From Nilaparvata lugens (taxonomy: Eukaryota; Arthropoda; Insecta; Hemiptera; Delphacidae): DNA of 64,000 bases. The stretch covers positions 34,413,513 through 34,477,512 of the forward strand of contig NC_052507.1 of the NCBI RefSeq assembly GCF_014356525.2, given 5' to 3'. Within the stretch, counting starts at the first letter, position 1. Each line of letters opens with the position of its first letter. Below the pieces are notes generated by a model. The model saw only the letters and a list, made by a program, of their open reading frames with translations, did not search any database and was not told where the DNA came from. The position numbers and the translations under genes were made by a program. This document shows positions 1 to 11,689 of the stretch, piece after piece.

Positions 1-3000
1 TGGAGCTTCCAATTCACTGAATTCAAAGCTTTTCTCAAATATTTTTCCAGAGTGCTTCAAGTGCTATAGAAGAAGAATGATTGCCTTAGAATTCACGTTT
101 TTCAGTTCAGAACATTTCTATTAGTAGTTCTATCGAAAAGGAATAATAAGAATCCAATAAATTGCCAGCTTTTTAGACTCTCATTTTCGTGTGGTGCTGA
201 AAGTCCTTTTATCAGAATTCTTCTTCCAGTAATTAAAACTTGAGACTTACAATAAATCAATCGTTCTCTCTGGTTAATCGGCAAGGTGGAAATATTTTAT
301 TCTCAAATTAGGAGTATACCTACGCTTTTCTGTTGATAAAAGAAGAGACTCTTGAATTTTTTTCAAAAATCAACTTCATTTAAATAGGCATGCTCCTGTA
401 GAATAATAATTTTTATTAGAATAAAGTGGATTTTTGACAACATTTCAAATCTCTTGAATTATGGAAAAGTTCCACAACATCAATATCCACTTTACAAGCT
501 TTTCTGTTGATTGAACTGGAAGAACTGTTCTTAATGCATGTTTAAACTGCGTGAGCCATTTATAAACTCCCAATATAGGATATATTGTAGATTATTGATT
601 CTTAAAGGGTACCTGATAGTTTTTATTGAATGAACTAATACCCTTATTCTGTTTTTCTAACACAACATGTGTTGGTCTATTATCCAAGTGTCTATGTTCT
701 GGATTATAGGTCTGGTTCAACAGTCAATCGTTTAATTTTCTGCGTTTGAAAAAAATAATTATCCTGTAATATCAAATCATGTAAACTGCTACGTACTTTT
801 CATCTTATGGTAGCCTACTTATTTAAGTGATATAACAGACTTTATAAAATTTTTTATAGTTTGTTGCTCCTATGGTCTCCTAGTTTGTTTTCAGTATGTT
901 CATCGGGATCAGATATTCCTTTGTTTGCTTCCCTATTTTTTCCAGCCCTCCTGGAGTTGAAAAAATGACTCTTCACAACCAACTGCTGAAGGAAAAACGA
1001 GCTGTCAAGTATAGTTTTTTCAAGCAGCTGCTCCTTATCAGTCATACTCGATACTATGGAGTTGCTCTAAAACTATACCATCATTTATAAAAACTAATTT
1101 GGATCAAACATCCTGGATAGACGTTGTAGTACTAGGGGTGCCAGGACTTTGACAAAGTCAAAGGTGCTCCGGCCAAATGAAGCCGCAAAACTGTAGCCGG
1201 CTCCTAACAGGGGGTTGAAAAGTTTCTTATTAAGCTCGGTCTGGCAACAACACGTGCTGCTTGTTAGGTCTTACGCACCAATGATTCTTCAAATTATGTC
1301 ACAAGTAAGTGGTCCCTAATAGATGGTTCCATTTCTGCGAAACGGTAGTCACTTGAGTGAGTGTTGAGGGTGGCATTGGACATTATATACTCCTATCAAT
1401 CATTCTCTCTCCATCTTTCACCTATCTTTATCCAACCCTGCCTCTTTTCACTACATTTATAATATGCTAGAGACTTGTGGTCAGCCAACTTTGACTTCTC
1501 AATGAACAGTTCCCTCCAGTTGTTGTATGCGACCAACTCATTTTATTAACTTCTGGTTAGCTATTTCAAGCGTGTGTCAATGGTAATGTTGCTCATTCCA
1601 GTATTGAAATTTATTATGTAATGGATGAAATATGAGCTCCATACATCATGCATGATACACTTTGCATAAAGAATTCTTGTAATGTGGTTACTGATGTTTT
1701 TTTGCTGGGAAAAGTAATATTTGTTTTCCAATTTAAACTGTAATCCTTCTAACAACACATCTTGTTACACGTTTTTTCTGTCATTATCATGACTGGAGTG
1801 ATGTTGAATGGAATCTCATACTGGAAATTACATATTCAAATTGGGGAAGTAAGATAAGTTTGAATGGCGAGACCTCAACTTTTAAAAAAACCTGAAAATA
1901 ATATGTAATAGGTTTTTACAACGAGAAAGTTTTTTCTGCATATAAATTGGAACAAAGGAAGACATTGCGTAGAGTAGATAAGTCAAAGTAGAAAAGGGGG
2001 AAGTTTTTCTCAGATATGGAAAACTACATTAATAAAGTTGGAAAAAAGTTTTAATGAATATTATACCTTAAAATAACTTTACAAACCCTAAAAAAGAATC
2101 CTAGAATGAGTATTATAATTATAAATGTATGGTTAACCATAGAAAAAACTAAGGTCTTGTGGAGATCTCTTGTCATAAAATGTTGTATTAGTGAATTGAA
2201 TTCTCAAATTAGAATATCCAAAATATTTCGAATTTTTTATATGTTAGGTCTCACTATCGCATTCTTCCTTCTTGTATTTTGAAGTGATGTGGAATTTCAA
2301 TCTTATTTGTAAGCTTCATTATAATATATAGAATTTTCTATCATAATGTTGTACCTTATTATAAGAGTACGTAACAACAGAATCGTTGGAGCCAACCTGC
2401 GGCAATTCATCCAATAAATCAAATTGCTGGCAGTCGATTGGCTATGGCTGTTTGTTGTGATCCAAATGCCAGCCGACGCATTGCATAGTACACCAGGATA
2501 TTGTCATATTTCAGTGTCAGTGAACGAAAAAGGTTTCGATTCCACATTAGCGGATGCCCTGTAAGTGGTTTCAATGTCATACCCAATAAATCATACTTGA
2601 AAAGCCTTGAAATCGATTCTGTCTATTAACTGAACATGTGGCTAGTTAGATTAGTGCGGAACGCTTTTGATAGATGGTTAGTTGAGACAGTTAATAGTTG
2701 GTATTTGGATGTATGTACCAATAAATTGGACTGTCTACTTAATGTAAAGTTAATAAGCTGAATGTTTATCATTATCTGCTGACAAAACTTGTAGGTATCC
2801 TCTCTCTATCAAATATGGATAAATATACATACATACGTAATCATTATCAAATAGATATTAAATGAATTGAATGTGCTCTCAACAATAGAATGTTTCTTGA
2901 AGATTTTCATCAAAGAAAAGTGCTAGCCTATTTGAAAACTCTCGTTATCGGGCACTTGTTTTTAAGCCAACATAAATGATTTCATCTTCAGAATCTTCCT

Positions 3001-6000
3001 GACTCAATGTTCACTTTGAGTGTCAGAGCAATATCTTTTAGAAAGGACAGTTTGATAGGTATGCATTCTGATAATTGATGAAGTTATGAGGCCAATGTTG
3101 TTATTAAAAAAAAATTTCCTATGCATTTGAATGTCCTAAGGGAAAATAAATCTTCAACATAAAATTGTCATAAATTGTCAAAATTATTAATCATCTGTGA
3201 CTGAACTTTGAAAAAATAGATAGTAGAATGAGGTAGGAGAGTAGGAGGAAAAGTTGAAAGAGAGAAGAAAAAGATTGAATTGAAGAAGGAAAATAAAAAT
3301 GAGAAGGATGTGTGAAAGGTGTAGAGTGTAGGGCTGAAAGAATGGGTTTGCTAGCTGCAAGAAGTGAAAGAAGAGCTTGGCAATTTCTCTGTTTGTGACG
3401 GTGCAATTTTTATCGGATCAGCAGTGCATTGCATAGCAGTGGACAATGTGAGTTGAGAGTTAAGGCAAGCTCGTGACACCTCCATCCGATTCACGACTAC
3501 ACAGCTCTCTACTTCGCAAGATCTGACAGAGGATAAATAGATGGCACCTACCTGGCCTGCCTGGCTGGCTCTCAACGTTTTATATCAATAGAAGAAAAAT
3601 AATAACTGGAAAGCATCTAAATCGTGACCGACATACGACAGGGATAAATTACTTCGCTCGTCTTCTCTGAAATGTACGAATTATTAGACCTCAGACCTCA
3701 ATACACAAACATTATCAGTATAACTATTTCTACAAATTTATTATTCAATAACACAGTATACTTGTATCCACACGGTAGGGAGAAATCGATCAACCTGAGA
3801 AGATGTAGTCAGTGGGATTGAGCTAAATGGAAAAAGATTAAGGCAACATGACCGAAGATTGACTCGTTAAGCGCAAAAGCATGTATGATTACAGTATTTG
3901 AGATGTCGTGATTTTACAGTCACTCTAGAAACTTTCCATCAATCTGAAATGTCAGTTTGAGCTAGGATCTGAAATTTCAGTCTCAGCCTATTGGGTTGAA
4001 ATGTGAAACTGAAACTCTAAATCTGAATTTTGAACGTATCCTACGGATACGGAATGAGTGATTTCCGTATTAACGTGGTCCATCTTCCAATTGGAAGTTG
4101 TCAGAAACTTCAAGAAGTTGAACAGAAAACTTTGTCTTTGTCAGTAGGAATTTCCTCTCAAATGAATTTTGACGAATTATGAATTGGATTTCTTTTAATC
4201 AACTGCTAACATTTTTTAGATTGTTTGATAAGTTGGACATGGTTTGACTTGTTGGAAGAAAACTATAACTTGGTTTAATTTCTACTTTATTCTCACATCA
4301 AACAATGGGATTTTGATTTTTTATCTTCTTGTAAATCAACTCCGAACAGTAGTATTATTTCTGAACTAAGAATAGAAGGAATAGAAAGGATGCAGGGCAA
4401 TATTGTTGTTTCTGTATGGTTATCCTCTTATTTATATTTTCTCGGAAATCAATTTTTTAATGTATTTATTAATTTGCTTGATTCAACAAAAGTACAGAAA
4501 AATAATTATTTGCAGTATTATATTCTTTGCAGATGATTCATGAGTTTTCATAAATTCAATATTACCAACAATGAATCATTCCTCAATTCCATAATGTACC
4601 GCAACAACAATTATTGTTCTTTTTCACAACAGTTGTTTGAAAAATAATTTGTTTCACCAGTTTGGATAGTGAACTAGACGCTCCTCGCTGGTTGGCAGCT
4701 TACTGATGGTTCCTACTAAACATTCCTACTCTTATCATGTTTCTAACCATGGGGTCGTTCCCTAATTCAAGCATTCAAACTACATCATGATATTAGCCAT
4801 ACTGTGTTACATTCGAAAAACGCAGTTATCTTTGGCGTTTGAATCTCAAATTTCCTAAACCTGAAAAAATCCTAGATATGCTCTTTTTTGAAGTAAGTAC
4901 AATACGCGCTGACTCTGTTGAAGACTCTCAGATGGTGAGAGCGTGCCCTATCTTGCGAGACTGTCTTTTCCACCTTCGAATCTTCAACCCTCTTCTAATT
5001 TTTTGTGCTCATTCAACATCCTATCGTCTCCTCTTTCTTCCTTTATTTTTCCATAATCTCTTTTTACAATACCCTCCTTCCCAAAACTTTCATATCCTCC
5101 ACTTTATTTATGTTCTCCGCTCTTTCTATACCCCTCAGCATGCACATTCGCTTCTCTCAATATTCCTTCTCTTTTCCATCGCTCCCTTCTCTTTCGTCTT
5201 TCTCACATTATAATATTCTCAATTCTATTCCTCATCATCACATCTCTATCTCACAAACATTAGCTTTTATCCTCTATGCTTCATCTCTTCTTCTCTTTTC
5301 CATTTCTTTCCTCTTATATTTTTTCTTACCCAAATTTTCATTTTTAGTTTTCTTTATTATCTTCTTCTCTCACTTCAACTTTCTCTTTCCGTCTCTTTTC
5401 CCGCTCCTCTCCACCTCTTTTTCACATTTCGAATTATTTTTTCTATTCTCCCTCTAGCGGTCCTAAACTGGATCGAAGGGTGGTGTCCTCGCTCCCTTAT
5501 ATCGAAACCCATGAATATTTTCATAAACTATGTTGGCTTGCTCCGTTGTCAGCACGTCCATAATTATCCGATGATATATTTTATTAACTCGTTTACGTTA
5601 CTATTATGTGAAATGGAAACTTCTATTCTAGTCGACAGTAATTATTAGCTCTGCATATAAAAGTATAGAATTAGTTAGTATAGATATATTACGGCGAGAA
5701 CTTTGTCCAAAACAATATAACATCCAGGAAAAAATGAATTCCAAAAAAACAAAACCCCATAGTATTGTTATTTATTTTCGGAGCCGGCTATTTTCGTATT
5801 AATATCACTCGATAAAGCAGGGCCAGAACAGGTATCGAATTTATTTTTTCATCTTTTTTCATGGTGGACGCATCATTCTCTCATCCACCTTTCATCTAGA
5901 TAATAAAACTGGACGGATCCAGGGGTGGCTGCGATTGAGTCGTGTAATCGATGATCTATAATCATTTATCATATTGCCCTTATCCTCCTCTTTTAGCGCT

Positions 6001-7406
6001 CATTTTATTACTGAGCTCCATTCTTTTGAACTGGTGCATTCTTGCGGTGGATTATCATCTCGAGATAATGACTTATTTGTGGAGGGAGTGTAGTTGACTC
6101 GGAAATGAATAATGAACGTGAAACCTTCAACCTATGAAATTTTAATGTGATATACTTTTTTTTTGAAAGAGATATACTAAACCTATCTGACTAGATACAC
6201 ATATTCAATCAGCATTCAATATTAGGCTACTACGATACTTTTTCAGAATTTTATTACTTCTCCTAATGGAGTCTTTTTTCGATTAGGCCTAATTCTATCA
6301 GATGTTTGCTCTGGGAAGCATCATTTCTCTTCAATTGATGAATAACTTGGGCAGTATTTTATTTAATATATTTTGACAATCAATCAGGAGGGACCTGTTT
6401 AAAGTTGAGTTATTTATCAATTGAAATAAACTAAATCCCTTGAAATTGGATGCTATTTCAAGTGAATTTGAAGACACCATATTATTTGATTTTTATTAAT
6501 CTCAATTCAAATTCAGAAACATTGTATGCCATCATCTATTCCTCTTTACAATGTATTCCAGAGAAGTAGCGTTCATTCAATATTTTTAAGATTTAGTCGA
6601 GATCCTACGTTATTCCACGTTCGATATTTGTTTAATTGATTCATAGAGTAAATTAGGATAATATTGGAGCAGACAATAGATTTTCGATGATGTATCTATG
6701 TTCTGAAGCCATGTGTTGTTCTAACAACAAAGATAAAAGCACCAGTGTGGAAACGTCTAGTGTGTGACATGTCCTTGCGCGATGTTCAAACAAATTAAGG
6801 CCGCAGTCGATAATGTGTGGCATGCGTATTATATTAGGCATGTATCACACAAGACAGATCTCAAACACATGAAACATTGGAAAGAAGTTTAGGAGTTTCG
6901 GAAGGTGAGGAAGAAGTATAGTCTGAGTAGGAGGAAGTAGATCAGGAGGTGAGAGGAAATGAGTAAGAGAAAGAGAAAGAGAAATATGAGGTGTAAGAGA
7001 GAGAGAAGAGCAGGATTAGTATAAAGAGGATGAGGAGGTGGTGGAAAGGTGTAAGAGGAAACACCTGTGTTTGCTGTCTGGGCTAATATGTGCTTTCACT
7101 CATTAGGATAATAAGAAGGTCAGTCAAGCATGAACTCTCCAACACTTGTAGATTTTCAATTTATTATGAATTATTGCCTTAATATGTTGTGTGGTTTTCG
7201 GGGATGATACCCAGATACTTTTGACTTGAATCTATCAAGAGGACTGAATAAGGTATTGAAGATCATATGATGCTAAAGTATTTTGGCCCTTAGCACCATA
7301 CTGATAATTAGCCTTATTCAAAGTAATAAGTACATCCCACCTCACCAGGTTTCCCCAAAGAAGAATTACCTGAAATCATAATTTTTATATTGGTGATTGA
7401 TTTTTT
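1..7406. other. Gene-free stretch with compositional tracts
   Basis: I see no recognisable gene, RNA gene or transposon terminus here. Purine-rich plus-strand tracts lie at about 3230-3330 and 6890-7050. A strongly pyrimidine-rich tract lies at about 4970-5457; its Phe/Ser/Leu-only frames of 124 and 150 codons are compositional artefacts. A GC-richer block at about 1130-1300 has no readable coding pattern. A weak exon-like segment (2515-2560) is treated under findings. The stretch is consistent with intronic or intergenic DNA. Confidence 0.6.
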
Positions 7407-7570
7407 ACTTTCCTTGCCCTACTACCATAGGTAAGGAAAGTATTGCTTTCCAAAAAAATAAGGTACCCCAATTTCAAGTTTTCTATACGTTTCAAGGTCC
7501 CTGAGTCCAAAAACATGATTTTTGGGTGTTGGTCTGTGTGTGTGTATGTGTGTATGTGTTGTCACGTTAC

Positions 7571-9501
7571 TTTTGGTGGAGTACGTTTAGCCTCTTGCTT
7601 GGCGTCAATCGGTAGAGCATGAGAGTTATTTTAATAATTATAAAATCTGGTCGTGGCTTTACTAGGATATAATCTCACTAAAATCTTCATAGGCCCAGAT
7701 ATGAGCTTTCACAATAATACTGATAATTTATAAAAAATATATATACATAAAACTTATATCCTATAGTATTGAGGAATAAAATGAATAGTACACCATAAAA
7801 AATTTGATACATATATTAACAAATATCTCAAAAAATAAGTCAAAACAAAAATATGTAGAGCGACAGAAATATATAATATAACAAGAAACGAAATCAATAA
7901 AATATCACAGGTTAATATTATTTTTTAAGTTCTATAGCACGAAACGCTAACAAGTGCTTTCATTTCATGATCATATGCATTTATCTGCATGTAGCTTCGA
8001 CATCAACTTGCTGATGCTTGTTGACTTGGATAATTCTATTTCTCAAATCAGAGCATGATAAATTGACAAATCAATAATCCAAATATATATTAATTTCTAT
8101 GGTTTCCAATAGATTTCTTATAATAAATATATTTATCTCAGGGTGCAAGATTCGGCACCTGACGGAATAGATAGATCAATTCATCTAGTGAATCAGAGCT
8201 ACATTATGTTATCGCAAATTATATTATAAAAATTAATGATCATATGAACATTTGTATTATCAGCCTAGAACTTAGTATTCTTTTGATTGGTGTATCTTTT
8301 GATATATGAATTGACTCGTTACTATCCAATAAAATACCTCTTATACAATCTTTAAACTTGCGCAAGTATTTTTACCAATTTCTTAATTTATAAAACCCTT
8401 TCGACGAGCTAGCTTTGATTTCTTATTTCATTTCGAAGCACTGAGGGCGCCCTATCACTATTTCAAATATTATTCACTCACGTGCTGGATTTTCTATGAG
8501 CTGCTGATGGCGATCCAAACTCCTGGGGGTCCTGGATTATTTGTGGCCGAAGTCGTCTCTTCCAAGGGATTAAAAATATTTAAATAACTTTTGCTTTACA
8601 ATAGCATCACAAAGTCTTATGAAAAAATTTAGTAATTCGATTTAACTTTAAGTTATTAAAAGGTACAGTAAGATATTGCGCTCTATAATTTTTGGTGACA
8701 TCTCATGGTGGTGGTTGGCAGGCAAGTGGGGAAGTTCTCTTTTCTAATTCACAATTTTTCATTTCCGATTTCCAAATTTACATAAAATTTAAATAATCTG
8801 TTCCTCCGCCATTCATGGCTCAAATAGTTCGTGCCGATCTATTAAATTATTACTTATGTTACATCTTTGATAATTTGTCTGCCTTCGGGCCATATACAAA
8901 ACATAAACTGTACAATAATAATTCATAAATTCTTATCATTTGTAGAAATATATACAAATATATTTGAATCGGCTCACTATTACCGCCTATCAATTGCTAC
9001 CATTTGATTGGTGCATGCAAATTATTATAGTATACATGCGCCTAGGAACCTCCTACTTCCTAAATACATTAAATTATTTTTGTCTGGGTTTTTTGATACG
9101 TTTTTTACATGCAAAGTAATTTTTTAAAGGTTATAGATTGATTCTCATATTACAACAATTAGCCACGTGGAACCTTTGGTTCCTCAAGTTGAATACTATT
9201 TCGTTACAATAAGTTTCTGCCAAGGTGTTTGGTCAGATTCTACGTTATGCGACTCAGTCGATCATTAGGTCGCCGATCAATAGATGTTTTACGCCTAACC
9301 TCAAATTTTCAATATTTTATATAATATTATATAGGTAGCAAAAATTATTTTCATTTCTATTCGGCCGTTGTAAATTTAGCCATGATGCCTGATATTATCT
9401 AATCTTTAAACATAATCATCTTTGGCGATATTAGCCTATTATTCCACTTAGACCTATAAATTTCTTCAAATAGGAATTTTTATTTATCCTCCGAAAGTCA
9501 A
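7571..9501. mobile_element. Possible nested insertion inside the dispersed repeat
   Basis: The two halves of the surrounding repeat appear interrupted here. The interruption is bracketed by 'acgttac' at 7564-7570 and again at 9502-9508. Just inside lie similar inverted termini: 'acttttggtgga' on the left and the complement of 'tcctccgaaagt' on the right (about 10 of 12 matching). Between them is AT-rich DNA with no long ORF, plus the tRNA-Lys-like stretch at 7597-7665. The duplication is short and the termini imperfect, so both the boundaries and the idea of a single insertion are tentative. Confidence 0.3.
7597..7665 (+). repeat. tRNA-Lys-like sequence (SINE head or tRNA relic)
   Basis: Positions 7606-7625 read TCAATCGGTAGAGCATGAGA, which differs at one position from the D-arm/anticodon-arm region of animal tRNA-Lys as I know it. 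An anticodon-loop-like TTTTAAT follows, then 'atctggtcgtggc', which resembles the variable/T-arm side of the same tRNA. Extra bases interrupt the anticodon stem and the box B (GGTTCGA) is absent. It therefore cannot be a functional tRNA gene. A tRNA-Lys-derived SINE head or a decayed tRNA pseudogene fits best. Confidence 0.45.
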
Positions 9502-10346
9502 ACGTTACAGTGTGTGTGAGTGTGTGTGTGTGTGTGTATGTATGTATGTGTGTATGTGTGTATATCTGTGAGCACGATAACTCCATTCCTAATTAACCGA
9601 TTGACTTGAAATTTTAAACTTAAGGTCCTTATACCATGAGGACCCGACAATAAGAAATTCAATAAAATTCAATTCAAGATGGCGGAAAAAAATGGTGGAT
9701 AATTACCAAAAACCCATGTTTTTCACGGTTTTCTCGAAAACGGCTCTAACGATTTTCTTCGAATTTATACCATGGATAGGTATTAATAAGCCCTATCAAC
9801 TGACATGAGTCTCATTTCTGGGAAAATTGCAAGAGCTCCGTAATATTCTTGACAAAAATGGCGGATAATTACTATAAACCATGTTTTTCACGATTTTCTC
9901 AAAAATGACTTGACTGATTTATTTCAAATTCATACTCTGTATAGTTATCTATCAGCTCTATCAACTGGCATGAGCATGAGTGTCCTTCATGGGAAACTAA
10001 GGGGGGGTCCACCCCATCCTTGAGAAATGGACTTGGTAACCTCCTTCTCGTGCATGAGGTAGGTAGGTAGCGCAGTCTATAAAAATAACACATAGTCGAG
10101 ATATTTCGTCTGTAGAAAAGCTGTTTTGACGACTTTTAAAAAAATCATCGGATTTCACAATTTACACAAAGGAAAGAGTACTCTGAAAACACTTATATAT
10201 ACACTTATACAGAAGTCTGATCGTAGTTTCAAATATGTTGCCGCCAATCGTCATTATGTTATTCCCCTGAATTATTCTCGTTTAAGAATGGGGCTTACAG
10301 TTCAATGAGCAAGGAAAGTTGTGTGAGTGTACCACACCAGATTTTT

Positions 10347-10889
10347 TTATTTGTAGTTGTACTTGTTTGATAATAATGTACAATCATATTGATATATGCA
10401 GTGAAATAAACTGAGCCATATTTTGAACTATTCATACTTATTTCTTTCCCCATACTTTGATTGACCGAACTCAGTGAGGTCTATGTTTTAATACGGATTT
10501 TCTTTCGTCTGTGAGATTTGGCAGGATTCTGTGCGTCGATATATACCCAAGCTTTTTCGAAATCTTGCATTTTTAGGATAATATGAATGGAAAAAGAATT
10601 TCTTCCATACTCCGATATCACTATTATCATCTACTCTGAAGATTGAATTAATCAAACTATAGAGTTATTCATAATCAATCAGCTGAAAGTGCACAAATTC
10701 ATTGCTTGCATTGTTCGTACATAGAGCATTTTACACAGATGTATGGAGAAGCCGGTGAACAGGTGACACCAGATACTTGTGGATGAGAAAACTGTGTGAG
10801 GTCTACTGTTCACAGAACTACTAGTTGTTTATACATACACTCTGATGGCCGCCCTTCTCTGAGCAGTGGTGAGTTTTGGTCACCCTCAA
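10347..10889. other. Non-coding stretch, nothing recognised
   Basis: No coding region, RNA gene or repeat boundary could be supported in this AT-rich segment. Confidence 0.5.
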
Positions 10890-11261
10890 ACTCGTGACCT
10901 ACGTGAGTTCCACTCCTGGCTTCTTTGTTGGTCCTTCCGCTGATGGAGGGGTCGCCAAATTGCCTCTAGGGCACCTGGCCACCCTTGACTTAGCCTCTTG
11001 ACCTACATTTGTGCCTGGAGTTTTAACCATCTCTGGTCTCTGGGGTTTTTTGCCCCTCCGAAACTGCCCTGATGGGGCAGATCCCGTGGGTTTGAAAGGC
11101 AAGGCAACTTCTGGAGTTGCCTTGAGGTTCATTTTAGTCGCCTCCTTCGACAAGCATGGATACTTTAGATGAATTCTCGTTTTCAATACATTCTTGAGTA
11201 CGATGATCGACTCAAAACTCCTCCAACCCACAGGGGGCAGGACCTCCTATATAGGAAGTCC
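10890..11261 (-). mobile_element. Possible 5' fragment of a LINE (5'UTR plus start of ORF1)
   Basis: This segment is clearly GC-richer than its neighbours. Read on the minus strand it holds a 110-codon open frame (10899-11231) rich in Pro, Lys, Arg and Gly, with the look of a gag-like ORF1 amino end. It also contains the box 'tgtcgaaggaggcgac' and an upstream 'cccctgtgggttgg'. I associate both with 5' regions of arthropod non-LTR elements, from memory only. A near-perfect palindrome sits at its 5' edge (11240-11261, arms ggacctcctat / ataggaagtcc). No reverse transcriptase follows, so it would be a truncated or broken copy. A chance ORF in a GC-rich patch remains possible. Confidence 0.35.
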
Positions 11262-11547
11262 TGATTCCACATGACGTTACGCGCTGTGGTAGCGATTATT
11301 TTCCTTGCGATTGTGGTACCACTGGTTTGAGCACTACGATTCCCCTAGCTTCTGTAACACAATCACAGTCGCTTTGATAGAGTTCCCTCGAATTTGATAA
11401 AAACATCTGATAAAAACATCCGAGTATGATACGAACATCTAAAATCTGTTGCACTAATGTGCGTTTTCTCGAATGTAGTGTGAAAGTCTCTCTGCGTTAG
11501 TCGTATTGTTCTGGGGTATGTTGGTCCCACATCCCACATGCGATTGT

Positions 11548-11661
11548 GGTTCGTCTGCAACCGGCCTAAGCTGAATGAAACCAGCTCGTGGTTAAATCTG
11601 AAAATGAATCACAACAAACGAGACTATGAATCCAGTTTAAGGCCGGTTGCAGACGAACCAC
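11548..11661. repeat. Inverted repeat of MITE termini (CCGGCC ends)
   Basis: TGGTTCGTCTGCAACCGGCC at 11548-11566 (continuing TAA) is mirrored by TTAAGGCCGGTTGCAGACGAACCA at the 11638-11661 side. The two are about 70 bp apart. The left copy looks like the right-hand end of an element (…GTCTGCAACCGGCC, then TAA) whose other end I could not find upstream. It is therefore probably truncated. Confidence 0.6.
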
Positions 11662-11678
11662 TAGGTCTGCAACCGGCC
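11641..11678. mobile_element. 38-bp TTAA-flanked micro-element
   Basis: Perfect 14-bp terminal inverted repeats (GGCCGGTTGCAGAC and its complement) surround only a 10-bp core. TTAA flanks both sides (11637-11640 and 11679-11682). The termini match the solitary end at 11553-11566, which confirms they belong to a family. The flank is compatible with a TTAA target (piggyBac-like) or a 3-bp TTA/TAA target (Harbinger-like). It appears to be an extreme internal-deletion derivative retaining only its ends. Confidence 0.6.
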
Positions 11679-11689
11679 TTAAACGGATG

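Larger units (their letters stand above)
7407..10346. mobile_element. Dispersed repeat with ACTTTCCTTGC inverted ends
   Basis: The left end ACTTTCCTTGC (7407-7417) is matched by its exact reverse complement at 10309-10319, an 11-bp inverted repeat. The left end also forms its own hairpin: ACTTTCCTT at 7407-7415 pairs with AAGGAAAGT at 7433-7441. Inside are GT-rich microsatellites (about 7535-7560 and 9509-9560). There is also a divergent tandem duplication with a period of about 180 bp (copies near 9677 and 9857, both with 'ggcggataattac' followed by 'catgtttttcacg'). I recall similar 'ctactaccataggtaaggaaag' repeats as abundant in hemipteran genomes, but could not search. No transposase was seen. 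The middle (7571-9501) looks like a later insertion. The true ends and superfamily are uncertain. Confidence 0.5.

Noticed and set aside
4839..5457. 124- and 150-codon plus-strand ORFs
   Set aside because: Phe/Ser/Leu-only composition from a pyrimidine-rich tract that is open in more than one frame; no domain.
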